DNA from: Longilinea sp.
Lineage (GTDB): Bacteria > Chloroflexota > Anaerolineae > Anaerolineales > Anaerolineaceae
Assembly (NCBI GenBank): GCA_017996955.1
Contig: JAGOFZ010000002.1
Span: 1-43,485, forward strand
Direction: 5' to 3'
Length of the DNA: 43,485 nucleotides
The stretch's first letter is position 1, and every line of letters starts with the position of its first letter. The notes beneath the pieces were generated by a model. That model saw only the letters and a program-made list of their open reading frames with translations. It searched no databases and was not told the origin of the DNA. The position numbers and the translations under genes were made by a program. Below are positions 1-7,527 of the stretch, in pieces.

Positions 1-1376
1 CCCGATTTGAAGGGCAGATCGTAAGCAAAAACAATCTGATAGTTGGTTCCCGGCGGGATGGCCTGATAGTCGCCAAAATCAGCGCCAAGGATGCTGAACC
101 GCCCGGCGGTGATCTGGTCGGCGAATTGCAGGTTTTCAGCCTGGTCGGGCAGGTCGAACCACAAAACCGGGTCGCCCGGCTGCTCGGCTACCACCAGGCG
201 ATTGGTTGCATTGACCAACAGGTACATTTGTACAACCTGAACCCAACCTGAGCGCGAATAATCCACCACAACCTGAAGGCGCTCGGCGGAGAGGGCCGAG
301 CGATCAGTGGTGGTTTCGTAGATCGTTAGCGGAAGATTGACATCCGCACTTGAGGCAATGCCATTGCCTGAAAGCGGGTCAGACTGGAAGGTGTAGTTGC
401 TGTAAATAACGGAGACCTGATAAATCCAATCGGGATGGAGGGGAACATTATCAAACCGATAGGCTCCTCCGAGAAGATCATTCAACGGCTGGGCAGCAGA
501 ATATACGTTTTGTGAGCCCTGGTAAGCGTTTAAGGCAATTTCCAGATCGGCGGGAAGACCGTTTTGCGATCCATTGGTTACCGAGCCTTCAATATCCAGG
601 GTAGCCATTGGGGTGGCGGCCGGGCTGACGGATGTAATTGACAGCGACTGAGGCCAGCCAAAGAGGAAGGATTGAACATAGCCAGCGACCGAGCGCAATT
701 CGTATTCGCTGAGGCGATTGGCAAAGGCTGGCATGGACGGTGCTAATCCTTGAGCGATGGATTCTTTCAGTTCCATGGCACTGTAGGACGACAGGTTGGC
801 AGGAATGGTCCAATTGGGCGGGGTGAGGCCAGATTTGAGTGCCTTGTCGCCATCGCCAGCACCGGTGGTGCCGTGGCAGGTCTCGCAGCGGCGTTCATAA
901 ATGGTTTCTCCCAAGGCCAGACTGGCGGCATCGGTGTTTTGCATGAAGAGGTAGGCTACCAGGTCCCAGCGCTGGCGCTCCGTCAGCGAGGTACCATACG
1001 ACGGCATCTCTCCAGAGGGTATACCGCTGGTAATCGCGTCAAACCAATCCGCCGGGCGGCTGGTGCGGGCAACAGACATGTGATTGAAGGGGCGCAGGGG
1101 CTGATCGAGTGCAACGACCTGGGGACCCAGGCTTTCGTTTGCCTGGCCGTGGCAATCCTGGCAGAGATGGGCATACAACTGGCCACCGTTGGTGGCGTCT
1201 GGCAGCAGGTAGGGGCCACTGGCAACAGCGGTTTGAGATGGGGATGCTGAAGGCTGGGGATCAACAATTAGCGGCATGGGCGTTGGGGTACAGGCTGATA
1301 AGAGGGCAGGAATCAATAAAGCAACCATCACCCCCCACCAACTGTTTTTGCAAACGCCATCAGATGCCAGTTTCAA
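1..1376 (-). CDS. Diheme cytochrome c lipoprotein (partial, C-terminus off the left edge)
   Basis: Read on the minus strand, an open frame from about 1376 runs off the window at base 1 without a stop. It begins with a lipoprotein signal ending in the lipobox L-S-A-C (Cys29). Two cytochrome c domains follow: CQDCH (72-76) with a downstream Met124 in GEMPSY as probable axial ligand, and CETCH (164-168) with a later SMPAF Met. The rest, from about residue 250, has no heme motif and looks like beta-sandwich surface material. The protein is probably an extracytoplasmic electron carrier anchored to the membrane by lipid. It is the last visible gene of the ccm operon, which would attach its hemes. 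The start is taken as TTG, because GGAG lies 7 nt upstream; an internal ATG at codon 17 would shorten the signal peptide. Heme-domain assignment is firm, the start and the tail function are not. Confidence 0.85.
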   Translation of the reverse strand, partial: MKLASDGVCKNSWWGVMVALLIPALLSACTPTPMPLIVDPQPSASPSQTAVASGPYLLPDATNGGQLYAHLCQDCHGQANESLGPQVVALDQPLRPFNHMSVARTSRPADWFDAITSGIPSGEMPSYGTSLTERQRWDLVAYLFMQNTDAASLALGETIYERRCETCHGTTGAGDGDKALKSGLTPPNWTIPANLSSYSAMELKESIAQGLAPSMPAFANRLSEYELRSVAGYVQSFLFGWPQSLSITSVSPAATPMATLDIEGSVTNGSQNGLPADLEIALNAYQGSQNVYSAAQPLNDLLGGAYRFDNVPLHPDWIYQVSVIYSNYTFQSDPLSGNGIASSADVNLPLTIYETTTDRSALSAERLQVVVDYSRSGWVQVVQMYLLVNATNRLVVAEQPGDPVLWFDLPDQAENLQFADQITAGRFSILGADFGDYQAIPPGTNYQIVFAYDLPFKS

Positions 1377-1388
1377 ACCATTACTCCG

Positions 1389-1868
1389 TTATGACAGGGT
1401 TTTACCGCACCGGGCACAAAAACGGTCCGACTGCTGCACCGGGCGGCCGCATTGCGGGCAGAAACCCGCGGCCGTTTCCTGGCGGGCGGCGCGGCGCGCA
1501 GCCAAACGCTCCGTAAGGGCGCTGTCTTCTGTGGGAGAGAACAGTGAGGTGTCTTGAGGTGGCAGGGTGCTTTCAACGGTCTCCAGGCGCTGCAAAACGG
1601 ACGCGCCGGTGACCAGCAGGTGATTGCGCTGGGTGGTGTACTCATTCGGGGCAATTTTTCCCAGGGCAGAGTCCGAATCCAGTTCTTGAATCGCGGCGAG
1701 AATTCGCTCGCGCTCGGCGATGAGATTGCGGCGGATGACAATATCAGGGTGAAGTGCGGTATCAACGACCAGGGCTTCACCAGCCTGGGGCTGGAAGAAG
1801 GGGCGAATAATCCAGATACCTGCCAGCAGGGCAATGGCGATAATGAGAAATAAAGAGCCGAGATCCAT
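1389..1868 (-). CDS. CcmI-like membrane protein with C-terminal zinc ribbon
   Basis: This 159-residue protein has one N-terminal membrane segment (about 4-24). A charged helical region (about 45-95) follows, whose pattern of RxxLIAERERI, ELDSD, GKI and EY resembles the start of CcmI/CycH apocytochrome chaperones. The C-terminus is a two-knuckle zinc ribbon with Cys137, Cys140, Cys151 and Cys154. It sits between the thioredoxin-like gene and the diheme cytochrome gene, 12 nt upstream of the latter, so a role in presenting apocytochrome or in heme ligation is likely. The family link to CcmI is by pattern only and lacks the TPR half of proteobacterial CcmI. AGGAG lies 9 nt before the ATG. Confidence 0.7.
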   Translation of the reverse strand: MDLGSLFLIIAIALLAGIWIIRPFFQPQAGEALVVDTALHPDIVIRRNLIAERERILAAIQELDSDSALGKIAPNEYTTQRNHLLVTGASVLQRLETVESTLPPQDTSLFSPTEDSALTERLAARRAARQETAAGFCPQCGRPVQQSDRFCARCGKTLS

Positions 1869-1880
1869 TATGGCGGTCTC

Positions 1881-2438
1881 CTAGGGCGCGTAAGCGCTGC
1901 CGACAAACTGCTGAATTTCTGCCAGAGAGGTAAAGGGGCCAATCTTGACACCCCGCACAACTCCTGAAGCGTCAATTAGATAGGTTTCGGGCACGCCGGT
2001 GATGCGGTAGGCGCGCGAGATTTGCGTACCGAGGTCGGGGCCATTGGGATAGGTGATGTCGTACTCGTTGAGGTAGGCCAGGGCTTCAGGTTCAGTATCC
2101 ACATAATCCACGCCGATAAAGATGACATTGCCAGTGGGTTGATATTCTCGCCAGGCCTGTTCAAGATCAACGGCTTCTTCGGCGCAGGGGCTGCACCAGG
2201 AAGCCCAGAAATTAATCAGAATGACTTTTCCGGCAAGGTCTGTGCTGCTGATCGTCTGACCATCAAAGGTGGTGAGAGTAAACTCAGGAGCCGTGTCGCC
2301 GACTTCGGGTGGGCCGGACTGGGCTCGAGACAGGCTGATGCCCAGCAGGACAAGAAACCCGACCAGCAGGATAAAGGCCACAATGACAGCCCAACTGATG
2401 CGGCGCGGCGATGTTTTTGGGGGCAAGGCAGCAGACAT
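1881..2438 (-). CDS. TlpA/ResA/CcmG-type thiol-disulfide oxidoreductase
   Basis: A membrane-anchored thioredoxin of 185 residues. One transmembrane helix lies at about 15-36, followed by an extracytoplasmic thioredoxin fold. The active site is W81-C-S-P-C85 and the cis-proline loop is GVPET near the C-terminus. Proteins of this family reduce the CxxCH cysteines of apocytochromes so that heme can be attached. Its start overlaps the ccmH stop (TAATG), so the two are translationally coupled within the ccm operon. ResA, CcmG and TlpA cannot be told apart by sequence alone; context supports the CcmG role. Confidence 0.9.
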   Translation of the reverse strand: MSAALPPKTSPRRISWAVIVAFILLVGFLVLLGISLSRAQSGPPEVGDTAPEFTLTTFDGQTISSTDLAGKVILINFWASWCSPCAEEAVDLEQAWREYQPTGNVIFIGVDYVDTEPEALAYLNEYDITYPNGPDLGTQISRAYRITGVPETYLIDASGVVRGVKIGPFTSLAEIQQFVGSAYAP

Positions 2439-2944
2439 TATTCTTCCTCCGCTGAGGCGTCCGCTTTACGCTGCTGGAGTTCCGCTTCGAGACGGGCGAT
2501 AGCTTCGTCCGACACGACGGGGACGGGCTGGTTCACCGGGGTGCGGCGGGTAAACCGACGCAGCACCAGGAAGAGACCGATTAGGAAGGCCAGCGGCGGC
2601 AGCACATAGGCCAGGATGTTCAGGCCGCGGGGCGGCGGGGCACTGACCACCTGATCGCCATACTGGGTGAGAAAATATTCACGGATCTGGTCTTCGTTCC
2701 AACCGTCGGCAAGCTTCTGCCGAATCAGATCGCGCCACTGGGCGCAAGCCTGGGTGCCGCAAACATCCAGGGGGACATTCTCGCAGACCGGGCAGTAGAG
2801 CTGGCTGGCAATGGCATTGACCGCATCATCTGAAGGCGTGGGCTGCTGGGCCAGAGCCGGAGGCGGGGGCAGCAAAAATGCCAGCGCGAGCAATCCGGCA
2901 GTCAACGCCAGGGAGATGAGTCTGGTGTAAGCTATGTGCTTCAT
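2438..2944 (-). CDS. ccmH: CcmH/CycL-family cytochrome c maturation protein
   Basis: A protein of 168 residues with an N-terminal signal or anchor segment (about 8-30), a short soluble domain and a C-terminal membrane helix (about 104-125). The soluble domain carries the redox pair Cys51-P-V-Cys54 in the LYCPVCEN context, matching the LRCxxCQ motif of CcmH. Two further cysteines (62 and 67) lie in the next helix turn. CcmH works with CcmF and the CcmG thioredoxin in apocytochrome thiol reduction and heme ligation on the outer face of the membrane. Its ATG overlaps the ccmF stop by 4 nt. Confidence 0.9.
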   Translation of the reverse strand: MKHIAYTRLISLALTAGLLALAFLLPPPPALAQQPTPSDDAVNAIASQLYCPVCENVPLDVCGTQACAQWRDLIRQKLADGWNEDQIREYFLTQYGDQVVSAPPPRGLNILAYVLPPLAFLIGLFLVLRRFTRRTPVNQPVPVVSDEAIARLEAELQQRKADASAEEE

Positions 2945-4971
2945 GCAACCTCCGCAAGGGGTGTGCTCTTACGCGGCGGCCAGGCAGCCACCAGCGTGCC
3001 CAGCATAAAGATCAAACCGCCAATCCACAACCAGTTGATTAATGGATTGTAATATATTTTAAAAGTCGCCTGATTGGTGTAAATCGGGTTCCAGTCGGCC
3101 AAAATGATATAGAGGTCGCCAGCCAGCGTGCTGTAAACACCGGGCACCGTCATGGTTTGCTGGGCGTCATAGAAGTAATCGCTGCGGGGGGTGCTCTGTT
3201 TAATGAAGCGAGCTCCTCGATTGACGGTCAGATTGGCGGCAATGACATTACGCCCATCGTTTGAATCCCAGGAGGAAATTGATTGGAGGGTTACGGTATA
3301 ACCCGCCAGCGAGACGCTCTGCCCGTTCTGCAGGGTGGCTTGCGTCTGAGTCTGATACAGTTCAATGCCAATGATGCCAACAGCCATCAGTGCAACGCCA
3401 AGGTGAATGATGAACCCCCCATAGCGGCGGCGGTTGAGGTTGGTCAGCCGCCAGAATGCGTGCGGGAGGGCTTCTTTCAGGCGTAGGGAGCGGCCGCGTA
3501 CAGCCCGGCTATATTCCAATACAGTGGCGATGATCACCAGAGCAGCAAAGCCCAGGCCAACCAGTGCGGCCACCTGGCGGACGCCAAAGAGCAGTAAGAC
3601 AATCACAACCACAACGGATCCAAGCGCGGGCCAGAGCAGGCGCTTGCCCAGAGAACGGGACGAACCTGCGCCCCAGGTGGTCAGTGGGGCGATGCCTTTC
3701 AGGAGTAACAGCAGGGCAAACAACGGCCCGGCAACACTTTCGTAATATCCGGGGCCCATGGTGACCTGCTGTCCGGTGAAAATTTCTGAAATCAGGGGAT
3801 AGATGACGCCCCACAGACAGGCAATCAACAGGCCCATCATGACGAGATTGTTCATCAGGAAGAGGCCCTCACGGGAGAAGGGGCTCTGAAGCTGGGTATC
3901 GGCGCCAAGGTTGCGCCAGCGCAGTGCCAGCAAAACGAGCGAGATCAGCAACGTCAGAGCAATAAAGCCGAAAAAGAGCGGGCCGATGGCGCTTTGAGAG
4001 AAGGCATGCACCGAGGAGAACACCCCTGAGCGGGTGAGAAAAGTGCCAAAAATGACCAGCGAATAGGTTAGAATCATGAGGATCATGTTCCAACGTTTGG
4101 AAAGACCGCGCTTCTCCTGCATCATGATGGAGTGGAGAAAGGCGGTGCCGCTGATCCACGGCAATAGGGCGGCAACTTCCACGGGGTCCCAACCCCAGTA
4201 GCCGCCCCAGCCCAGCACATCATACGCCCAACGACTGCCGAGCAAAAGCCCCAGCGAAAGGAAGAGCCAGGCTACCAGCGACCAGCGCCGGGTGGCTCGA
4301 ATCCATTGATCATCTGAGCGGTTGGTGATGAGCGCCGCAATGGCATAGGCATAGGGGATGATGAAGCCAACAAAGCCCAGATAGAGCGCCGGGGGATGAA
4401 AAACCATGCCCGGATGGCGCAGCAAGGGATTCATGCCGCGGCCATCGAGGGGAATGAGCGGTAAAGCCCCCGCCGGTTGGAACAGGGCAACCATCTCGCT
4501 GCCGCCCGCCGTGCGCCAGAAACGCACAAAGGGGTTTTCGACAAAAATGACCAGGCTGAGGAAGAAGATTAGCGTGATGGCGATGACCAGGATGATCCAC
4601 GGCAACAGGTCTTGATCAGAGTGCCAGGAGCGCAGCGCGACGAGAAAGGCAGACAGGCCTAACAGCCAGCACCAAAAGAGCAGTGAGCCGGACTGCCCGC
4701 CCCAGATGGCGGTCAGTTTGAGATAGAAGGGCATTGAATTGCTGGCTACATTGTAGACGTATTGAACCTGATAGTCCCCCGCGACAATCAGCCCGGCAAG
4801 CGCCAGCATCGAGAGCGATAACAACGGAAAGGTGAGCACGGCTGCCGCACGGGCGCTTTCGGCCCAGACGCGGGCATTACGGGTAACGCCAATCATGGCG
4901 GCAATGCCGCTGTAGATCGCAACGATCAGGGTGATGATGAGCAGGCCAAAGCCGAGATTGGAAATGAGCAT
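2941..4971 (-). CDS. ccmF: Cytochrome c heme lyase subunit CcmF
   Basis: A 676-residue polytopic membrane protein of normal CcmF length. The tryptophan-rich heme-handling signature WGGYWGWDPVE is present, and the early WGGQSGSLLFW segment is also typical. The C-terminus holds a periplasmic loop followed by a last membrane helix. CcmF receives heme from holo-CcmE and joins it to CxxCH cysteines. It lies 9 nt after ccmE and overlaps ccmH by 4 nt, confirming one operon. CcmA, CcmB and CcmC, also needed for System I, are not in this window and would have to be encoded elsewhere. Confidence 0.96.
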   Translation of the reverse strand: MLISNLGFGLLIITLIVAIYSGIAAMIGVTRNARVWAESARAAAVLTFPLLSLSMLALAGLIVAGDYQVQYVYNVASNSMPFYLKLTAIWGGQSGSLLFWCWLLGLSAFLVALRSWHSDQDLLPWIILVIAITLIFFLSLVIFVENPFVRFWRTAGGSEMVALFQPAGALPLIPLDGRGMNPLLRHPGMVFHPPALYLGFVGFIIPYAYAIAALITNRSDDQWIRATRRWSLVAWLFLSLGLLLGSRWAYDVLGWGGYWGWDPVEVAALLPWISGTAFLHSIMMQEKRGLSKRWNMILMILTYSLVIFGTFLTRSGVFSSVHAFSQSAIGPLFFGFIALTLLISLVLLALRWRNLGADTQLQSPFSREGLFLMNNLVMMGLLIACLWGVIYPLISEIFTGQQVTMGPGYYESVAGPLFALLLLLKGIAPLTTWGAGSSRSLGKRLLWPALGSVVVVIVLLLFGVRQVAALVGLGFAALVIIATVLEYSRAVRGRSLRLKEALPHAFWRLTNLNRRRYGGFIIHLGVALMAVGIIGIELYQTQTQATLQNGQSVSLAGYTVTLQSISSWDSNDGRNVIAANLTVNRGARFIKQSTPRSDYFYDAQQTMTVPGVYSTLAGDLYIILADWNPIYTNQATFKIYYNPLINWLWIGGLIFMLGTLVAAWPPRKSTPLAEVA

Positions 4972-4980
4972 GGCGGGGTC

Positions 4981-5466
4981 CTATGGAACAGTCGTCTCAG
5001 CTTGCTGGGGGATTGATTCTTCGTAGCGGGTGGGACATTTGAGCAGTAATTCTTCCGCTTCAAAGACGCCATCGGCGCGGAGTGTGCCGGTGACAATGGC
5101 CTGCGCTTCGTTTTTTAATTGGTCGGGCCGGACGCCAGAATATTCAATTTTCAATCGAGTTCGAGCGGGGTCTTGCACAGCTGCATGCAGCACAGCCGCC
5201 AAACCACCCTGTGACTCAATCTCGTCATTATCGCCGGGGATGGCGACAATAGTAAAGCTGAGGGTCAGCGTGTTGGGGTCGTAGTAGATAGTGTCACCGA
5301 GGACTGCGCCTGAGATGCGCACACTGCGACCCTGCATCTGCTGGGATTGCTGCAGCAGTTCATCCACGGTCATGAAATACTGGGAATTTTTTTGGGTTGC
5401 AGACACTATTAGAAAGACCATTGCAGCCAGGATCAGCAGGCCGCCGATGATGTATTTAGCACGCAT
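4981..5466 (-). CDS. ccmE: Heme chaperone CcmE, Cys-type (CxxxY)
   Basis: A 161-residue protein with one N-terminal membrane anchor (about 5-22) and a beta-barrel OB-like domain. The C-terminal heme-binding site reads K-C-P-T-R-Y, with Cys144 and Tyr148, where enterobacterial CcmE has HxxxY. CcmE carries heme from CcmC/CcmD to CcmF on the outer membrane face. The start is placed at the second possible ATG, because GGAGG stands 9 nt before it; the upstream ATG at 5511 has no ribosome binding site. It is the first gene of the ccmE-F-H operon. The Cys variant is known from System I* of archaea and sulfate reducers. Confidence 0.93.
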   Translation of the reverse strand: MRAKYIIGGLLILAAMVFLIVSATQKNSQYFMTVDELLQQSQQMQGRSVRISGAVLGDTIYYDPNTLTLSFTIVAIPGDNDEIESQGGLAAVLHAAVQDPARTRLKIEYSGVRPDQLKNEAQAIVTGTLRADGVFEAEELLLKCPTRYEESIPQQAETTVP

Positions 5467-5512
5467 GAAATCATTCCTCCGGGAAATGAGCGGAATCCGC
5501 TCTTTGGTCATT

Positions 5513-5565
5513 TTCTCACACTGGGATTAACTGAGACTGAAAACTTTTTAAGTTAGATGTGAGAA
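5513..5565. repeat. 8-bp inverted repeat upstream of ccmE
   Basis: TTCTCACA at 5513-5520 and TGTGAGAA at 5558-5565 form a perfect 8-bp inverted pair with 37 nt between them. They flank the A/T-rich stretch ahead of ccmE. They could be operator half-sites or chance; nothing else in the window repeats them. Confidence 0.4.
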
Positions 5566-5593
5566 TCAATTAAGGTTTGGGAAATAGGCGATA

Positions 5594-5599
5594 ATTATA
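5594..5599 (-). promoter_or_regulatory. -10 box candidate for the ccm operon
   Basis: TATAAT on the minus strand in the AT-rich gap between the glycosyltransferase-like gene and ccmE. No good -35 hexamer is visible at 16-18 nt, so this is only a partial promoter. Confidence 0.4.
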
Positions 5600-5631
5600 C
5601 TAATTTTGTCTTTTTTGCACGGGATGAGCCG

Positions 5632-6885
5632 TTATTTCGGTTGAGTTAATTTACTGAGCACAGGGTGAATATCCCAGGGGATGTGATTGCTCGTCAGCAG
5701 TTCAATGAGGCTGCTGCGTTCAAGAATGCGGCGGCGGGTCAGGTCTTCGGGGCCACGCTGTGCCAGACTCCAGAGCAGGTCGGCGACATCCAGGGCGGCA
5801 CGGGGGCGCCCCAGCACGGCGGCGCTGCGGGTGCGGGCATCCAACAGGGCATGTTGATTGCCCAGCCAATGTGACAGGGTTTGCAGTACTTCTAACGGGG
5901 ATTGGACCTGCTCCCCTGCTCCATTCTCAACTACATAGGCGGCATTGCCTGTTTCCTGCCCGGGGATGGCATCAACCAGCAGCAGAGGCAGGCCAGCCGC
6001 CAGGGATTCAGTCACAATCAGGCCGCCAGCTTTGCAAAGAATGCAATCGGCTGCCAACATCATTTCGGGGATGTTGGAGGCAAATTCATAAATGTGAGCG
6101 GGGACATGCCATTCCATGCTGCGGAGTTCGGCAAAAAGCTCAGCGTCTTTACCGGCAACCGCGATTATCTGGAGCGGGGTGCCGAAATGATTGACGACAT
6201 TCAGGGCATCTACCAGGCGGTCCACCCGGCGGGAGCCAACCGCCAGCACCGTCAGCAGGTCGGGCTGCCAGCCGAGGCGGGTGCGCAGCTCAGCTTTGGG
6301 CAGGCGGGGTGCGGCAAATAACGGGTTGACCGGGATGCCCAGCGGGTGAATTTGATGTGGCGCCAGGCCGTAATTCAACGCCAGGTTCTGAACAATGGGG
6401 GTTGGCACCACGCAAGCATCTACGCGTGAGACAAACCAGGTGCGGTGCACGGTGGCAAGGTCAGTGACTGTGGTGACAAGGGGGATGTGGCGGCGGTTGA
6501 TGGCAAAGACAGAGAGGAGTGGGATTTGATAGAGTGGGTAAGTGGTCAGGATGGCATCCGGCTGGTGGGTATCCACCAGGTCACGCATAACTTCGTAGAG
6601 CAGCAGCGTGAGCGTACTTTCCATAATCGCCGAGGGAACCATATAATCACTGGCATCGTACCCCAACTGATAGAGCTGAGGCGACAGGCGGACAATACGG
6701 TCATAATCTGCAGCGCTCTCTCGCAGGAGGGGCGACACACGGGGGTCGTCAATGGGATTGATGATCGTCACCTCACAGCGGTCACCATACTGCTGCGCGA
6801 GGGCAGCTGCAACCGCATTGGCGGCGCTGCGATGTCCAAAGCCGGCATCGGCGGTTAAGATCAAAAGGCGTTTGGGCGTATCCAT
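5632..6885 (-). CDS. Diacylglycerol glycosyltransferase / MGDG synthase-like GT28
   Basis: A 417-residue GT-B glycosyltransferase. The N-terminal loop TADAGFGHRSAANA matches the acceptor-binding region of MGDG synthases and processive diacylglycerol glucosyltransferases. The C-terminal donor site reads CKAGGLIVTESLAAGLP followed by PGQETGNA, the usual nucleotide-sugar contact of this group. Such enzymes add glucose or galactose from UDP-sugar to diacylglycerol on the cytoplasmic membrane face. GGAGGG lies 7 nt before the ATG. The gene follows the CinA gene by 26 nt and is probably cotranscribed. The exact sugar and lipid are unknown from sequence. Confidence 0.85.
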   Translation of the reverse strand: MDTPKRLLILTADAGFGHRSAANAVAAALAQQYGDRCEVTIINPIDDPRVSPLLRESAADYDRIVRLSPQLYQLGYDASDYMVPSAIMESTLTLLLYEVMRDLVDTHQPDAILTTYPLYQIPLLSVFAINRRHIPLVTTVTDLATVHRTWFVSRVDACVVPTPIVQNLALNYGLAPHQIHPLGIPVNPLFAAPRLPKAELRTRLGWQPDLLTVLAVGSRRVDRLVDALNVVNHFGTPLQIIAVAGKDAELFAELRSMEWHVPAHIYEFASNIPEMMLAADCILCKAGGLIVTESLAAGLPLLLVDAIPGQETGNAAYVVENGAGEQVQSPLEVLQTLSHWLGNQHALLDARTRSAAVLGRPRAALDVADLLWSLAQRGPEDLTRRRILERSSLIELLTSNHIPWDIHPVLSKLTQPK

Positions 6886-6911
6886 GGATCAACCCTCCAA
6901 TAAAAGATGGC

Positions 6912-7421
6912 TCATTCCGGGCGGGGCTGGCCCTGCAAAACTTCCAGCAGCAGTTGCAGGGCCAGATCGGCGCTGAAAGATTTATTCTCCTGACGGTTGC
7001 CCTGGCCTATAAAATGCCAGGCAAAGTCACCGGCAGGGGCACTAATGCCAATCCATACCAGGCCGACGGGCTTATCTGGCGTGGCGCCGCCGGGGCCGGC
7101 AATCCCGCTGACGGAGAGGCCAATGACCTCATCCGGGGGGCACTCACCACCCAGCGATTGGCGCACACCGCGAGCCATTTCCAGGACGGTTTGGCGGCTG
7201 ACGGCGCCGTGGGCCAGCAGTGTTTCGGGGCGAACGCCCAGCAGACGCTGTTTGACGCCGTAAGAATAGGCGGTGATGCTGCCCAGGTAATACTCTGAGG
7301 AGCCGGGTACGTTAGTGATCCGGTGACCGATTAAACCACCCGTGCAGGATTCAGCCACAACCAGCTTAAGGCTGCCCTGGCGCAACCAATCGCCAACTTG
7401 AATTTCCAAAGATTGGATCAA
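6912..7421 (-). CDS. pncC: CinA C-terminal domain protein, NMN amidohydrolase (PncC-like)
   Basis: A 169-residue stand-alone CinA C-terminal domain. Family marks are VAESCTGGLIGHRIT, GSSEYYLGSITAYS, and SGIAGPGGATPDKPVG. Proteins of this type deamidate nicotinamide mononucleotide to nicotinate mononucleotide in pyridine nucleotide salvage. The start codon is TTG with GAGG 6 nt upstream. A TATAAT box at 7451-7456 on the minus strand lies just ahead and may be its -10. Confidence 0.92.
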   Translation of the reverse strand: MIQSLEIQVGDWLRQGSLKLVVAESCTGGLIGHRITNVPGSSEYYLGSITAYSYGVKQRLLGVRPETLLAHGAVSRQTVLEMARGVRQSLGGECPPDEVIGLSVSGIAGPGGATPDKPVGLVWIGISAPAGDFAWHFIGQGNRQENKSFSADLALQLLLEVLQGQPRPE

Positions 7422-7450
7422 ATGAAACCTCGCGGTTAAAGAATAGGTTG

Positions 7451-7456
7451 ATTATA
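7451..7456 (-). promoter_or_regulatory. -10 box candidate for the pncC/glycosyltransferase pair
   Basis: TATAAT on the minus strand, 30 nt before the pncC start codon. The -35 region is poor, so this call rests on the -10 alone. Confidence 0.4.
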
Positions 7457-7511
7457 CAGGATGATACCGCCGATCCAGGGGAGAATATCCCAGCCCCAGC
7501 AGTTTCTCAGG

Positions 7512-7517
7512 TACAAT
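7512..7517 (+). promoter_or_regulatory. -10 box candidate, possible leaderless start for the GT-C gene
   Basis: TACAAT ends 10 nt before the ATG at 7528. No Shine-Dalgarno sequence stands in the gap, so transcription would begin about 4 nt before or at the start codon. Confidence 0.4.
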
Positions 7518-7527
7518 TATATGTGTA

